A DNA stretch of 64,000 bases, taken from contig NZ_FOLE01000009.1 in NCBI RefSeq assembly GCF_900112255.1, positions 140,082 through 204,081 of the forward strand. The letters run 5' to 3'. The notes under the pieces are model-generated. The model saw only the letters and a program-made list of their open reading frames with translations, did not search any database and was not told the origin of the DNA. The stretch comes from Flexibacter flexilis DSM 6793. Lineage in GTDB: Bacteria > Bacteroidota > Bacteroidia > Cytophagales > Flexibacteraceae. Within the stretch, counting starts at the first letter, position 1; every line of letters begins with the position of its first letter. The translations under genes were made by a program, and so were the position numbers. This document shows positions 8,737 through 18,268 of this stretch, in pieces.

Positions 8737-11124
8737 TTAGAATTTGAAATTGTAAGTAACAGAAGGAATAAAGCTGCCAAAAATAGAAAGACGATGTGCT
8801 TCCGTAATGTATGGTGATGCGTCTTTGTCGTTGTTTATCTTCTGTTGCAAGCTGATAGAGAATGGGTTACGGCGTGCGTAGGCGTTATAGACTGAGAACA
8901 CCAATTCTCCTTGATACTTTTTGCTAATGTTTGCCTTGCGCGTCGCGCCCAAGTCCAAACGGTGATAAGCAGGGATACGGTCTCCGTTGCGGCTGTCGTT
9001 GGAATTATGCGCTACAATCAGGCCATCAAATTCGTAACGAGAATTAGGGAACGTAACTGGCGTGCCTGTCGCATAAGTGAAAGTAGCAGAAAGCGACCAT
9101 TTGTCGTTGAGTTCGTACATTCCGACTACTACCACGTTGTGAGGGCGGTCAAACTTGGACACATACCATTCGTTGTTGTTGATGCCGTTTACTTGGCGTT
9201 CGGTGCGCGAAAGTGTGTAGCTAATCCAGCCTGTGAGTTTGCCCGTATTTTTCTTTACATAAAGCTCCAAACCGTAAGCACGACCTTTGCCCGAAAGTAA
9301 CTGACTTTCAAGGTTTCTGTTCAATAAAAGCTCTGCGCCGTTGATATAGTCTATTTGGTTTTGCATGGTTTTGTAATAGATTTCGGCGGAAGTTTCGTAG
9401 TCGTCATCTTCACCCAAATTCTTGAAAAGCCCTAAAGCCACTTGGTCGGCGATTTGCGGTTTGAGGTTGTTGGTGCTTGGTGTCCAAACGTCAATTGGCG
9501 TAGCGGCGGTGCTGTTAGAAATCAAGTGAATGTATTGCGTGGTGCGGTTGTAGCTGGCTTTCAGGGAAGTACGTTCGTCCAACGAGTAGTTTACCGAGAA
9601 GCGAGGCTCAAAGTTGTTGTAAAATTTCACGGATTGATACTTGTCCATATAGTCCAGATTTTTCTGGTCTATTGCTTTTTCGTCGCCTTCTTTTACCGTT
9701 TTGTAAGTATATAAAGTGTCTTTGTTGCCACGATAATCGAACATAGAGAAACGCATGCCGTAGTGGAACGATAGGCGAGGAGAGGCTTTATACTCGTCGC
9801 TGCCATAGATGGCGTATTCAAGTGCCTGTTGGTTTGGCAGTTGTTGAGAATTGAAAATACTTTCGCCGCCGCCCGTTACTTTGCCAGGTTTGAAGGTGTA
9901 GCGAATGGCACTTGCACCAAAGTTAAAGGTGTTGTCTGGTGTAATGTAATAGTTGAAATCCGCTTTCGCGCTGTGATTCACGATATTCGAAACCCACTTG
10001 AATTTTTGTGTTCCAGACGGAACGCCCAGCGAATAATCGTAGTTGCTGTAATAGGTAGTGAAGTTGGCGAAAAGTTTTTGGTTAAAAATGTGATTCCAAC
10101 GCAGTGTTCCTGTGGCATTTCCCCAATTAAATTGAAATTCGCTCCCAAAACGCATTACATCGCGACCCGCGTAGCCCGACATGAAAACCGTGTTTTTGTC
10201 GTCTATCTTGTAGTTGATTTTTCCGCTCAGGTCATAGAAAAACAAACGACTTTTGGCTAAATCTTTTTTCAAAAATGGTTTGGCCAATACGTCGATGTAC
10301 GAACGTCGCGCCGCTACCACATACGAAATTTTGTCTTTTTTGATAGGGCCTTCCACCGACAAACGCGTCATAATCGTACCGATACCGCCCGAAACTTGTG
10401 TCTTTTTGGTGTTGCCTTCTTTCATACGAATATCCAGCAACGAAGCCAAGCGGCCACCGTAAGCGGCAGGGATTCCGCCTTTGTAAAGTTTGAGGTCTTT
10501 TACGGCATCAGGGTTAAACACCGAGAAAAAGCCCATCAAGTGCGAGGCATTATAAACGGGGGCTTCGTCCAACAAAATAAGGTTGTGGTCCACGCTACCG
10601 CCGCGCACGTTGAAACCCGTCGCGCCTTCACCGACACTCGTAACCCCTGGTAGCAATTGCACGGCACGAATCACATCTACTTCCCCAAATACCGCAGGGA
10701 TTTGCTTGATGGTTTTCATCTCCATTTTGTTTACGCTCATTTGCGTACTGGTTACGTTTTCTTGGCGTTCTTTGCGCTCCGCCGAAACGACCACTTCTTG
10801 CATTTGGGTAGATTCTGCACCAAGCTCTATGCTTTTGGTGAGGTTGGCGTTAAGTGTAACTTGTTCTGTTTTAGAAGAATAGCCCACATACGAGTACGTG
10901 ATGTTGTATGTGCCTTTGGGAAGTGTGATGGAATAAAAGCCGTACACGTTGGTCGTAGTGCCGCCTTTGAGTTCTTTCACATAAATACTTGCGCCAACCA
11001 TGGATTCGCCGTTGGAAGCGTCCTTCATGTAGCCACTGAGCGTAACTTTTTCTTGGGCTTGAGAAGGGATAATAAAAAACAATGTCAGGCATAAACCCAA
11101 CAACCAGCAAACAGGGTTTTTCAT
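8737..11124 (-). CDS. TonB-dependent outer membrane receptor with carboxypeptidase-like N-domain
   Basis: Encodes 795 residues from ATG 11124. A signal peptide ends at SQAQ. A CarboxypepD_reg-like domain follows (VTLSGYMKDASNGESMVGAS, residues ~25-110). The plug domain comes next, with QLLPGVTSVGEGATGFNVRGG and ILLDEAPVYNASH, then the beta-barrel ending in the aromatic YNFKF. It imports a ligand across the outer membrane using TonB energy; ligand unknown. The frame extends to 11220, but that adds 32 residues before a good signal peptide. The downstream DUF4249 gene is the likely partner. The long gap upstream (11125-11391) has a candidate promoter at 11310-11317. Confidence 0.93.
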   Translation of the reverse strand: MKNPVCWLLGLCLTLFFIIPSQAQEKVTLSGYMKDASNGESMVGASIYVKELKGGTTTNVYGFYSITLPKGTYNITYSYVGYSSKTEQVTLNANLTKSIELGAESTQMQEVVVSAERKERQENVTSTQMSVNKMEMKTIKQIPAVFGEVDVIRAVQLLPGVTSVGEGATGFNVRGGSVDHNLILLDEAPVYNASHLMGFFSVFNPDAVKDLKLYKGGIPAAYGGRLASLLDIRMKEGNTKKTQVSGGIGTIMTRLSVEGPIKKDKISYVVAARRSYIDVLAKPFLKKDLAKSRLFFYDLSGKINYKIDDKNTVFMSGYAGRDVMRFGSEFQFNWGNATGTLRWNHIFNQKLFANFTTYYSNYDYSLGVPSGTQKFKWVSNIVNHSAKADFNYYITPDNTFNFGASAIRYTFKPGKVTGGGESIFNSQQLPNQQALEYAIYGSDEYKASPRLSFHYGMRFSMFDYRGNKDTLYTYKTVKEGDEKAIDQKNLDYMDKYQSVKFYNNFEPRFSVNYSLDERTSLKASYNRTTQYIHLISNSTAATPIDVWTPSTNNLKPQIADQVALGLFKNLGEDDDYETSAEIYYKTMQNQIDYINGAELLLNRNLESQLLSGKGRAYGLELYVKKNTGKLTGWISYTLSRTERQVNGINNNEWYVSKFDRPHNVVVVGMYELNDKWSLSATFTYATGTPVTFPNSRYEFDGLIVAHNSNDSRNGDRIPAYHRLDLGATRKANISKKYQGELVFSVYNAYARRNPFSISLQQKINNDKDASPYITEAHRLSIFGSFIPSVTYNFKF

Positions 11125-11309
11125 TTTAAGTGAATGAATTAGTAAAAGAGAATTTAGTAAACTATATAATTGTATTAAATAAGTACGATTTTTTATGAAA
11201 TCGGCAACAAATAAATCCAAAGACTACATTTAGCACAAATTATTACAGATGAATCCTATAATTTTACATCTGAATGGACAAATTAAAAGGTTCTACGGTT
11301 CGGGCGCGA

Positions 11310-11317
11310 CAAAATTA
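11310..11317 (-). promoter_or_regulatory. Candidate -7 element for the TonB receptor operon
   Basis: The reverse complement reads TAATTTTG. It would give a leader of roughly 180 bases before the ATG at 11124, longer than the other leaders here, so the assignment is weak. Confidence 0.3.
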
Positions 11318-11391
11318 GAATCTATAAATGACCATTTTCTTAACTTAAGATAAAATATTAAATATTATAGAATAAAAACGCTAAATAAATA

Positions 11392-12828
11392 ATGCAACCG
11401 TCTAACCGCTTACCCTATTGGTATTATGTTTGGCCAAGTGCCGTGTACGCGCTGCTTACTTTGCTTTGTGCCGACAACAGTTTCTTTTGGGATAATATCA
11501 TGCAAGCTTCCAAAGCTGGCCAATGGTACTATAATACGAATCTGAGTACCCTAATATTGCCTACGGAATTAGATGCAGGGCATCCGCCGCTATTTGGTTT
11601 GTATTTGGCTGCTGTCTGGAAACTCATGGGGCAAAGTTTGGCGGTCAGTCATTGGGCGATTTTTCCGCTTTTGTTGGGGATTGGTTGGCAAGCTACGCGC
11701 TTAGCTGCTTTGGTGAGTCCCGACCGCAAATGGGTTGTGCTTATCACTGCTTTTTTGTTGGCTGATACTGCTTTGTTGGCGCAGGCTTCGCAAGTTTCGC
11801 CAGACCTCGCCCTTACGTTTTTTGCGCTTTGGGCGGTGGCCAATATTCTGACGCACTCGCGCCGCGAATGGTTGGCTATTTCTTTGCTGGGCTTGGTGAT
11901 GGTGAGTACGCGCGGGATTTTGTTGGGTTTTGGAATTGGTTTGGCTGAGCTTATTATCTTGGTTTTTATAGAAAAAGCACCGAACACCCAGACGCTTCTC
12001 AAACGATTGGGGGCGTATATTCCCGCTATTTTGTTGGTGCTGGCGTGGCTGTGGTGGCACTATCACCAAACGGGTTGGGTGGGTTATAATCCAGCTTCGC
12101 AATGGAGTGCCAATTATGAACGCGTAGGTGTGGCGGGTTTTTTCCGTAACATTATCATTATGAAAGCGCGTTTGTTGGAGCTTGGCCGTGTGGCTACTTG
12201 GTTGGTGATGACTTTGGCGGCGGTAGTCTGGTGGCGCAAACGCGTACTTTTGCCGCTTATTTCCCTGAAAATATTTGCTTTTTTGGTCGGAATAATGGTA
12301 GTGCTGGCTATTTTTATGCTGCCTTACGCCAACCCGATTGGTCACCGTTATTTGATTTTGCCTGCGCTGATGGCCAGTTTGTTGGCCATGCAATTACTTC
12401 TGTTTTTGTGGGAAGATGGCACGCAACGCCGCTGGATTTATCGCGGGGCGTTGTTGGTTTTGTTGTCGGGGCATTTGTGGATTTATCCTGCGGGTGTGGC
12501 CATGGGTTGGGACTCAACGCTGGCGCATATCCCGTATTTTGGCTACCGCAAACAAGCTGTTGCGCACCTGAAAGCCTACCAAATTCCTGCGGGAACGGTG
12601 GGTTCGGATTTCCCGAATTTGGCCAGTTTCTGGGACACCGATTTGATGCAAGAGCCTTATTTTTTCAAAGAAAAAAACTTGAAAAAAGATGATTTCGTGC
12701 TGGAATCCAATATTATGAATGGATTTTCGGACGAAGAGTTGGCAGACTTGCGCCAACACTGGCAAGTGCGCCGAGAGTGGGGTGGCTGGCCTGTGTATAT
12801 GCGTTTGTACGAACGCAAACCGCACTAA
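11392..12828 (+). CDS. Polytopic membrane protein, GT-C/PMT-like glycosyltransferase
   Basis: A 478-residue protein with about ten hydrophobic segments. The first extracytoplasmic loop has an acidic FFWDNIMQASKAGQWYYN stretch and a DAGHPPLFG motif. This matches the GT-C glycosyltransferases of the ArnT/PMT type, which use polyprenyl-phosphate sugars at the periplasmic face; the Asp in the first loop would be the catalytic base. A soluble C-terminal part (about residues 380-478) follows. Acceptor and sugar cannot be told. Its stop codon overlaps the stop of the convergent universal stress protein gene by three bases (12826-12828 and 12825-12827), with no terminator between them. Confidence 0.7.
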   Translation: MQPSNRLPYWYYVWPSAVYALLTLLCADNSFFWDNIMQASKAGQWYYNTNLSTLILPTELDAGHPPLFGLYLAAVWKLMGQSLAVSHWAIFPLLLGIGWQATRLAALVSPDRKWVVLITAFLLADTALLAQASQVSPDLALTFFALWAVANILTHSRREWLAISLLGLVMVSTRGILLGFGIGLAELIILVFIEKAPNTQTLLKRLGAYIPAILLVLAWLWWHYHQTGWVGYNPASQWSANYERVGVAGFFRNIIIMKARLLELGRVATWLVMTLAAVVWWRKRVLLPLISLKIFAFLVGIMVVLAIFMLPYANPIGHRYLILPALMASLLAMQLLLFLWEDGTQRRWIYRGALLVLLSGHLWIYPAGVAMGWDSTLAHIPYFGYRKQAVAHLKAYQIPAGTVGSDFPNLASFWDTDLMQEPYFFKEKNLKKDDFVLESNIMNGFSDEELADLRQHWQVRREWGGWPVYMRLYERKPH

Positions 12829-13664
12829 TGCACGTGCTTATTTTCTTTGATTAACAGCAAGTTAGTAGGCAAATCGGACAGTAAATAATGTAGTTCGCGG
12901 TGAATCCATCTGTCCACCAACGGCCAATGTGTTTGCGGCGCACTGAGTACAAGCAAATCGGCTTGTTGTTTTTGGGCAATGTATTTGAGGGCATGGCCTT
13001 CGCGGGCAGACGTAATGCTGATATTGAGGTTTAATTTTTTGGTTTTAATCCCCGAAAAAATCTCTTCGATGGCCTCTGTTTCGGCTACAACGGTGCGCTC
13101 CGAAGGCGGCGCGGGCACACTCGAAAACGACCAAAGCGGTTCTACTTCTCGGATAATCTGCAATTGTTGGGCTTTTTCTTTTCTGGCCAAACGCGCCGCG
13201 TGATACAGCGTAAGTGGCCGCACGGGTTCGGGTCTGGCACTGACGATAATTTGCTGAAAACGACGTACTTTGCGGCTCGGTTCTGTGAAAATAAGCACCG
13301 AACAAGGCGCGTGCATCGTGATGTAACGCGCCACCGAACCTAAATAAAAATTCAATAAATTTTCTTTGCGCAAAGCACCAGCCACCAACAAATCTACTTG
13401 TTCGTGGCGGCAAATTTCCACGATTTTCTGGGCAGGAAGGCCTTTTCCCCAGCAGATGTGTACTTTGTCGTGTGGGATTTTATAATCGTCGATGAGCGCG
13501 TCTAATTGCACCAGTTTGTTTTCTTGTTTTTCGCCAATGTGAATGAGTATTAACTCCGCGTCGTAAAGCTCGCGTAGGTGCGCCGCCTCAAACAAAACGG
13601 CCTCGCGGCGTGGCGAAAAAGCAATGGCAACGGCTATGCGCCTGAATGGTACTTGATGCAACAT
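12825..13664 (-). CDS. Tandem universal stress protein
   Basis: Encodes 279 residues made of two UspA-like halves. The first (FRRIAVAIAFSPRREAVLFEAAHL ... VDLLVAGALRK ... APCSVLIFTEP) has the alpha/beta fold signature. The second (FQQIIVSARPEPVRPLTLYHAA ... ADLLVLSAPQTHW) repeats it. The GxxG-9x-G(S/T) ATP-binding motif is incomplete in both halves, so ATP binding is doubtful. These cytoplasmic proteins help survival under stress. It is the only gene in its unit; the end overlaps the convergent membrane protein gene. Confidence 0.82.
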   Translation of the reverse strand: MLHQVPFRRIAVAIAFSPRREAVLFEAAHLRELYDAELILIHIGEKQENKLVQLDALIDDYKIPHDKVHICWGKGLPAQKIVEICRHEQVDLLVAGALRKENLLNFYLGSVARYITMHAPCSVLIFTEPSRKVRRFQQIIVSARPEPVRPLTLYHAARLARKEKAQQLQIIREVEPLWSFSSVPAPPSERTVVAETEAIEEIFSGIKTKKLNLNISITSAREGHALKYIAQKQQADLLVLSAPQTHWPLVDRWIHRELHYLLSDLPTNLLLIKENKHVH

Positions 13665-13726
13665 GATTTTTTACTTAATAACAAAACTTTCCGACAAGAT
13701 AAAAAAAACTATCAAACCTTGCGGGG

Positions 13727-13756
13727 TTTGGGATTGAAAAGCAATGATTATATTTG
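13727..13756 (+). promoter_or_regulatory. Strong Bacteroidota-type promoter for the AbiH gene
   Basis: TTTG at 13727-13730 and TATATTTG at 13749-13756 are separated by 18 bases, matching the -33/-7 consensus of this phylum. The start codon lies 44 bases beyond the -7 element. Confidence 0.7.
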
Positions 13757-13799
13757 TGCTATATATAATTTAAACTTTAAAAATAACACGCTATACAAG

Positions 13800-15071
13800 A
13801 TGCCTAAAATACTGATAACTGGTAATGGTTTTGATTTAAACCTAAACTTACCAACCGCCTACCAAGACTTTATTCGGATTACAAGTTTTGTGCAAGCAAC
13901 AAATGTGAAAAAGTGGAAATTTGATGATGTATATAAAAATGTTGGAGATTGGAAGTATAATAAACTTAAAGAAAATATTGATAAGGATTTCTCTTTTGAT
14001 AAGAATAATATTGAAGCATTGAAAGAGAAAATAATTGGAAATGTATGGTTTGATTTCTTTGAAACTGAATTAGAAATAGAAACATGGATAGACTTTGAAA
14101 CAAAAATTAATTATGTATTGAATATAATTGTAGATTCTACTACTTTGATAAATAGAATATTATTTTTAACAAATCAAGAAACTAACCCAAAATACCCAAA
14201 AGGGCAAATAATATCTTCGCTATTAAATGGTAATGTAGAGTATTACAAAATACTAACTACTTTTCAATTGATTACAATCAATGATTATGCAAAGACAGAG
14301 GAAATAAATGAAGAATATTTAATTCAAAAATATGATTCATTTTTAGGCTTTAATCATGAAAAAATAACAAACTTTCTTCACGAACAATTAAATGAATTTA
14401 TTGAAATATTTTGTATGTATTTCAGAATATTTGTGTATCCGTTGTATGACTATGTAAAACAACATGTTAATAATGACTGGTTTAAGGAAATAGATTATCA
14501 TTTTACATTTAACTATACACCATCTTTTGAGAAGCTATATAATAGTTCTAAAAAGACAAAAACGTTCTTTTTACATGGAAAAATAGAAAGTGATAAAAAT
14601 AATATTGTGCTTGGCGTAAATGAAATGCCAGAAAGCGTTATAAATCGTAAATTTTATTTTCCTTTTACCAAATATTATCAAAAATTAAATAAAGATACTG
14701 ATTATCAATTTTTGAATACCTTAAAGTATCGTGATACAATGAATATTGAGCTTTATATTTGGGGACATTCTTTAGATATTTCTGATGCTGATTACATCAA
14801 TGAAATATTTGATTTTATTGATAAAAAGAAAAAGGATATACAGACTGTTAGAAAAATAGTAGTAATTTACCATAATAAAGATTCTAAATCAAATTTATTG
14901 CTCAATTTGTTGCATATTCGAGGTAAAAATGATATAGAAAGTAAAATGAAAGATGAGAAGCTACTTTTTATTGAATCTACTTCATCTGAATTAAAAACGC
15001 TACTTAATAAGGAATTAGAACCAGATTATAATTCTTCTTATAGGCCAGTAGCTCCTTCTATTTCTTATTAA
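13800..15071 (+). CDS. AbiH-family phage abortive infection protein
   Basis: A 423-residue cytoplasmic protein starting at ATG 13800. It opens with KILITGNGFDLNLNLPTAY, the family hallmark (a nucleotide-binding-like GNGFD loop). Later come HFTFNYTPSFEKLY and FFLHGKIE. Near the C-terminus is YIWGHSLDISDADYI, the conserved GHSL...D.DY motif. AbiH was first described in Lactococcus as a single-gene phage exclusion system; its chemistry is not established. The gene is visibly far richer in A+T than every neighbour, with runs of AAT/AAA/ATA codons, which suggests acquisition. The frame is open back to 13578, but that part is antisense to the stress-protein gene and unrelated to the family. It has its own promoter and no partner gene. 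Confidence 0.88.
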   Translation: MPKILITGNGFDLNLNLPTAYQDFIRITSFVQATNVKKWKFDDVYKNVGDWKYNKLKENIDKDFSFDKNNIEALKEKIIGNVWFDFFETELEIETWIDFETKINYVLNIIVDSTTLINRILFLTNQETNPKYPKGQIISSLLNGNVEYYKILTTFQLITINDYAKTEEINEEYLIQKYDSFLGFNHEKITNFLHEQLNEFIEIFCMYFRIFVYPLYDYVKQHVNNDWFKEIDYHFTFNYTPSFEKLYNSSKKTKTFFLHGKIESDKNNIVLGVNEMPESVINRKFYFPFTKYYQKLNKDTDYQFLNTLKYRDTMNIELYIWGHSLDISDADYINEIFDFIDKKKKDIQTVRKIVVIYHNKDSKSNLLLNLLHIRGKNDIESKMKDEKLLFIESTSSELKTLLNKELEPDYNSSYRPVAPSISY

Positions 15072-15120
15072 AGTATAAAAAGAAGCCTCTATAGCTCACT
15101 AAGGAAGTTTTGCTTCACAT

Positions 15121-17415
15121 CTACTTCACCACCATCACTTTCCCGACAAATTTTTGTTCGCCCGTATCGTCGGAGCTAAACACCAAATAAACGCCGCTTT
15201 CGGCTTCTGCACCTGTGTAATTTTTCTTGTTCCAAGTGGCTGTGCCGCCTTGCGCGGTGGTCTCGTACATGAGCTTGCCCGACACGTCCGTAATTTTGAC
15301 GGTGGCGTTATTGACAAGTCCAGAAATGGCCACATATCCCTCAAAATCAGGCTTTACGGGGTTCGGGAAAATCTTCACGTTTTCGTGCGTTTCGGTGCCT
15401 GCCGTAGCGGTAGTTCTGTACGAACAAATGCCTTTGTCGGTACTAACAAACAGCTCGCCTGTACTGGCGTTGATGCCCAAAGCCATGATGTTATCCGAAG
15501 GCAAAGGACTATTTTCTGTATAAAAATGGGCTAATGCTTTTTGGCAATCAGCATCAAAAAGCCAAATGCCGTTGGTGCGTGTGCCTACCCATTTGCGATT
15601 GCCGCCGTCTATGGCAATGGCCGAGACAACGTCTGTTTCCAGCACGGGGCGGCCATCAATAATCGGCAAACGAGCATTCACAGAACCACTTAGCACCGTA
15701 CTTGGATTGTCGAAGACCACCATTCCTTTGCCCGTTCCGACCCACATACTGCCCTCTAAGTCTTTGGTAATGCAATAAACAGAACCATCAGGAAGGCCGC
15801 CAATATTAGTGGTGGTCGTGAGTTGCCGAGAAACGCCAGCGTCATTAAACACAATGATACTGCCGCCTCCACGCGGCGAAACACGCAGCCATTTATCATT
15901 GTTATCCGCAATTTCTATATCCAGCACAAATTGCTCTTGTGAGGAATTGAAATAAAAAGTTTTCCATTGGTCAGAGCCGTTGGGCTTGGTGTGAATGGCA
16001 GGTTTTTGGCTTTGCAAATAACTTACCGCCCACAAATTATTATTGTTATCAACTTTTATATCCGAAATACGAAGCGTAGGGTAATTAGGATCATTAAGGA
16101 TTTCGACAAATTGAGAGCCTGCCGTTTGGTGGTTAATGAGGCCGTAGGAAGTGTCTTTGAGTGTCAGGATTCCATGACTAAAAGAAGCAAAATATAAAGT
16201 GTTGTCTTTGGCCGAATACGCAGCACTCACCAAATCTTGCACATAAGGCATATTCGGTGTGCCTTCGGCTGCACCATAACTTTTCCATTCGTTATTTTCA
16301 AATACCCCATATCCTGTTGTTTTGGTAAGTGGCGCATTGATTCCCAAGTCATAGCCGCCATACATAGCTACCATTTTCCCGTTGTAATAATAAAAACGTT
16401 GGCAAGCATCTTCGTAAGGAGAATTGATCGTGTAGTTTTGAATTTCTGCATTGTTATTAGTCAATGTCCTCAGACCTTTCCATCCGTCGGCAATCCAATA
16501 TTTGCCTGTGGCATCAAGTAATGCGTCATTAAAGTTCTGATTGCTTGTGGCATAGATTTGAGTGCTGGTATTGTTTGTTAAATCTGCATAATAAACATTG
16601 TTATATTCGGCCAATACCAACCCAGTGCCATTGTTTGCCAGTTTCATACTTCGGATATTGTAGTTCATGTACAAACCCGTGTTGCTCCATCTATTGCCGC
16701 TGCCCGTAAGCAAATTGTTATTTTGGCTCAAATACAATTTGTTATTGGCGGTAATGATATTACTAACATTACTTACGCTTGAAGAAACACTCCACAACGT
16801 AGTATTGAGGATATTTTTGGAAAGGCTGATGTATTTGAGACCTTCGGAGGTGAGGCAGTAAAGTGTGTCGCGCAATAGAGCCGAATTACTCACGGCAATC
16901 TGACTTGTGCCACTATTGCCGAGCATCGTATTACTTTCTTTGATTTCTTTCTTAGCGATATTGAGTACCACCAAGCCAAAAGCAGTGGACAAATACGCAT
17001 AATCGCCTTGAATCGTAATGTTATTAATTTGCTTTGACCCAATAATGCTGGCCCTGCGAATGTCGGAAAGGATTGTTATTGTTCCATCGTCAGCAATAAA
17101 ATCCAGAAGACCATCAGCATAACCCACTACCAAAAGTTTGTGTGCGGGACTGTAACGTAAGGCCGTGATATTTAGCCCCGACAAACCGTCCATTTTGGTA
17201 AAAGAGGTTAGTTCAGTGCTTTTTTTGTCGAAATAAAATAAGCTGTTGGCGGTGGTAGTGTAAATGCGCGAAGGCGTTTCTTCTAATGTGAGTGCTTGAT
17301 TATAAGCAAAATGCATTCGCCAAGTACCAACAGGAATATCTTTGTAAGGTTGGCTAAAAGCATTGTTCCAACCCAATATCAAAATCAGTAAAATAAGTAT
17401 GCTATATTTTTTCAT
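15121..17415 (-). CDS. porZ: PorZ-like T9SS protein: beta-propellers plus C-terminal sorting domain
   Basis: Encodes 764 residues from ATG 17415. A signal peptide ends at AFSQ. The mature start PYKDIPVGTWRMHFAYNQAL is typical of PorZ. Two beta-propellers follow (two-component-regulator-type blades, for example GSMWVGTGKGMVVFD and RKWVGTRTNGIWLFD). A T9SS type A sorting domain closes the protein, opening with IFPNPVKPDFEG and ending KFVGKVMVVK. PorZ belongs to the cell-surface attachment complex with PorU, PorV and PorQ, where it binds A-LPS so that cargo can be anchored. No other por gene is adjacent. The longer frame to 17433 adds six residues with no benefit. Confidence 0.83.
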   Translation of the reverse strand: MKKYSILILLILILGWNNAFSQPYKDIPVGTWRMHFAYNQALTLEETPSRIYTTTANSLFYFDKKSTELTSFTKMDGLSGLNITALRYSPAHKLLVVGYADGLLDFIADDGTITILSDIRRASIIGSKQINNITIQGDYAYLSTAFGLVVLNIAKKEIKESNTMLGNSGTSQIAVSNSALLRDTLYCLTSEGLKYISLSKNILNTTLWSVSSSVSNVSNIITANNKLYLSQNNNLLTGSGNRWSNTGLYMNYNIRSMKLANNGTGLVLAEYNNVYYADLTNNTSTQIYATSNQNFNDALLDATGKYWIADGWKGLRTLTNNNAEIQNYTINSPYEDACQRFYYYNGKMVAMYGGYDLGINAPLTKTTGYGVFENNEWKSYGAAEGTPNMPYVQDLVSAAYSAKDNTLYFASFSHGILTLKDTSYGLINHQTAGSQFVEILNDPNYPTLRISDIKVDNNNNLWAVSYLQSQKPAIHTKPNGSDQWKTFYFNSSQEQFVLDIEIADNNDKWLRVSPRGGGSIIVFNDAGVSRQLTTTTNIGGLPDGSVYCITKDLEGSMWVGTGKGMVVFDNPSTVLSGSVNARLPIIDGRPVLETDVVSAIAIDGGNRKWVGTRTNGIWLFDADCQKALAHFYTENSPLPSDNIMALGINASTGELFVSTDKGICSYRTTATAGTETHENVKIFPNPVKPDFEGYVAISGLVNNATVKITDVSGKLMYETTAQGGTATWNKKNYTGAEAESGVYLVFSSDDTGEQKFVGKVMVVK

Positions 17416-17637
17416 AAAATAAATGCTGACCATTAGCCCAACGAAAGTGGCTATAATTTATTGCCAAAGCAACTCCTACGGGCAGATTGGCATTTTCGTA
17501 TAATTTAGGTTATTGGGCAATAGCAAGAATGTTTTTCCTGAAAAGCAATAAAAATAAAGTAAACGCTTGATATTCTGCAATATATTCAGGACTTTAGCGT
17601 TACAAAGTCATATTTTTATCTAAAACAATTTTCAGGC

Positions 17638-18093
17638 ATGAAAAAAAGCATTTTATCTCTTTTGGTCGTGGGATTTTTTGTTGCTGCGGCTCTTAGTTCT
17701 TGCGAAACACAAGGTTGCTTAGATGGCGCCCCAACTCCTAAAAAAGAAGTTTGTATCAATTCATCTTCTTCAAGTAGCGATACAGCCAGCAATAGCAGTC
17801 GTGTGTTAGACGAAGGAACATTAACAGATGTTTCTGAAATTAAAACCGACGAAGATGCAGCACTTGCCTTTGCTTTTATCGAAGAAAATCAGTGTGTTGT
17901 GCTTACTGACAAAGCCAATGGCGACATTGATTATACGTTTTATGAGGTGCAACAAACAGGTACTTTCCATGCAAAATGTGTTTTTAAGCAAGCCAAACCA
18001 GATTTGCAAATGGCGCAAAACGTCATTAGTACGATACGCCAAAGAGGTTCGATAAAGATTACGCGTCTCAATGGCGTTTATATCGTGCAATAA
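17638..18093 (+). CDS. Small lipoprotein of unknown function
   Basis: Encodes 151 residues. The signal peptide ends in a lipobox (ALSSC, Cys22). A Cys/Ser-rich linker follows (ETQGCLDGAPTPKKEVC, then SSSSSSDT), and then a compact alpha/beta domain of about 95 residues. I do not recognise a family. It should be exported and lipid-anchored. It is followed by a clear terminator at 18117 and so is monocistronic. Confidence 0.75.
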   Translation: MKKSILSLLVVGFFVAAALSSCETQGCLDGAPTPKKEVCINSSSSSSDTASNSSRVLDEGTLTDVSEIKTDEDAALAFAFIEENQCVVLTDKANGDIDYTFYEVQQTGTFHAKCVFKQAKPDLQMAQNVISTIRQRGSIKITRLNGVYIVQ

Positions 18094-18116
18094 GCTATGA
18101 GATAAAAATATATACG

Positions 18117-18142
18117 AAAGAGAGGTCTAATCGCCTCTCTTT
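18117..18142 (+). terminator. Terminator after the small lipoprotein gene
   Basis: Arms AAAGAGAGG (18117-18125) and CCTCTCTTT (18134-18142) have an 8-base loop and extra T residues. Confidence 0.9.
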
Positions 18143-18268
18143 TTGCATTTTGGGCATAGCCGTACAGTAATTCAAGGACTTGCCCATAATTTTTGGGGCA
18201 ATTGTGCGCATAATGTGGCATCGTTTTTGCATTTTTGCACATCAAACCATCATAAGCTACCCTTTTAT

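Noticed and set aside
11701..12393. 230-codon antisense frame in the GT-C-like gene
   Set aside because: It is Gln/His/Arg-rich, as expected for the reverse of a Leu/Val/Ala-rich membrane protein.
13578..13799. Upstream extension of the AbiH reading frame
   Set aside because: It overlaps the stress-protein gene on the other strand and the promoter; family alignment begins at ATG 13800.
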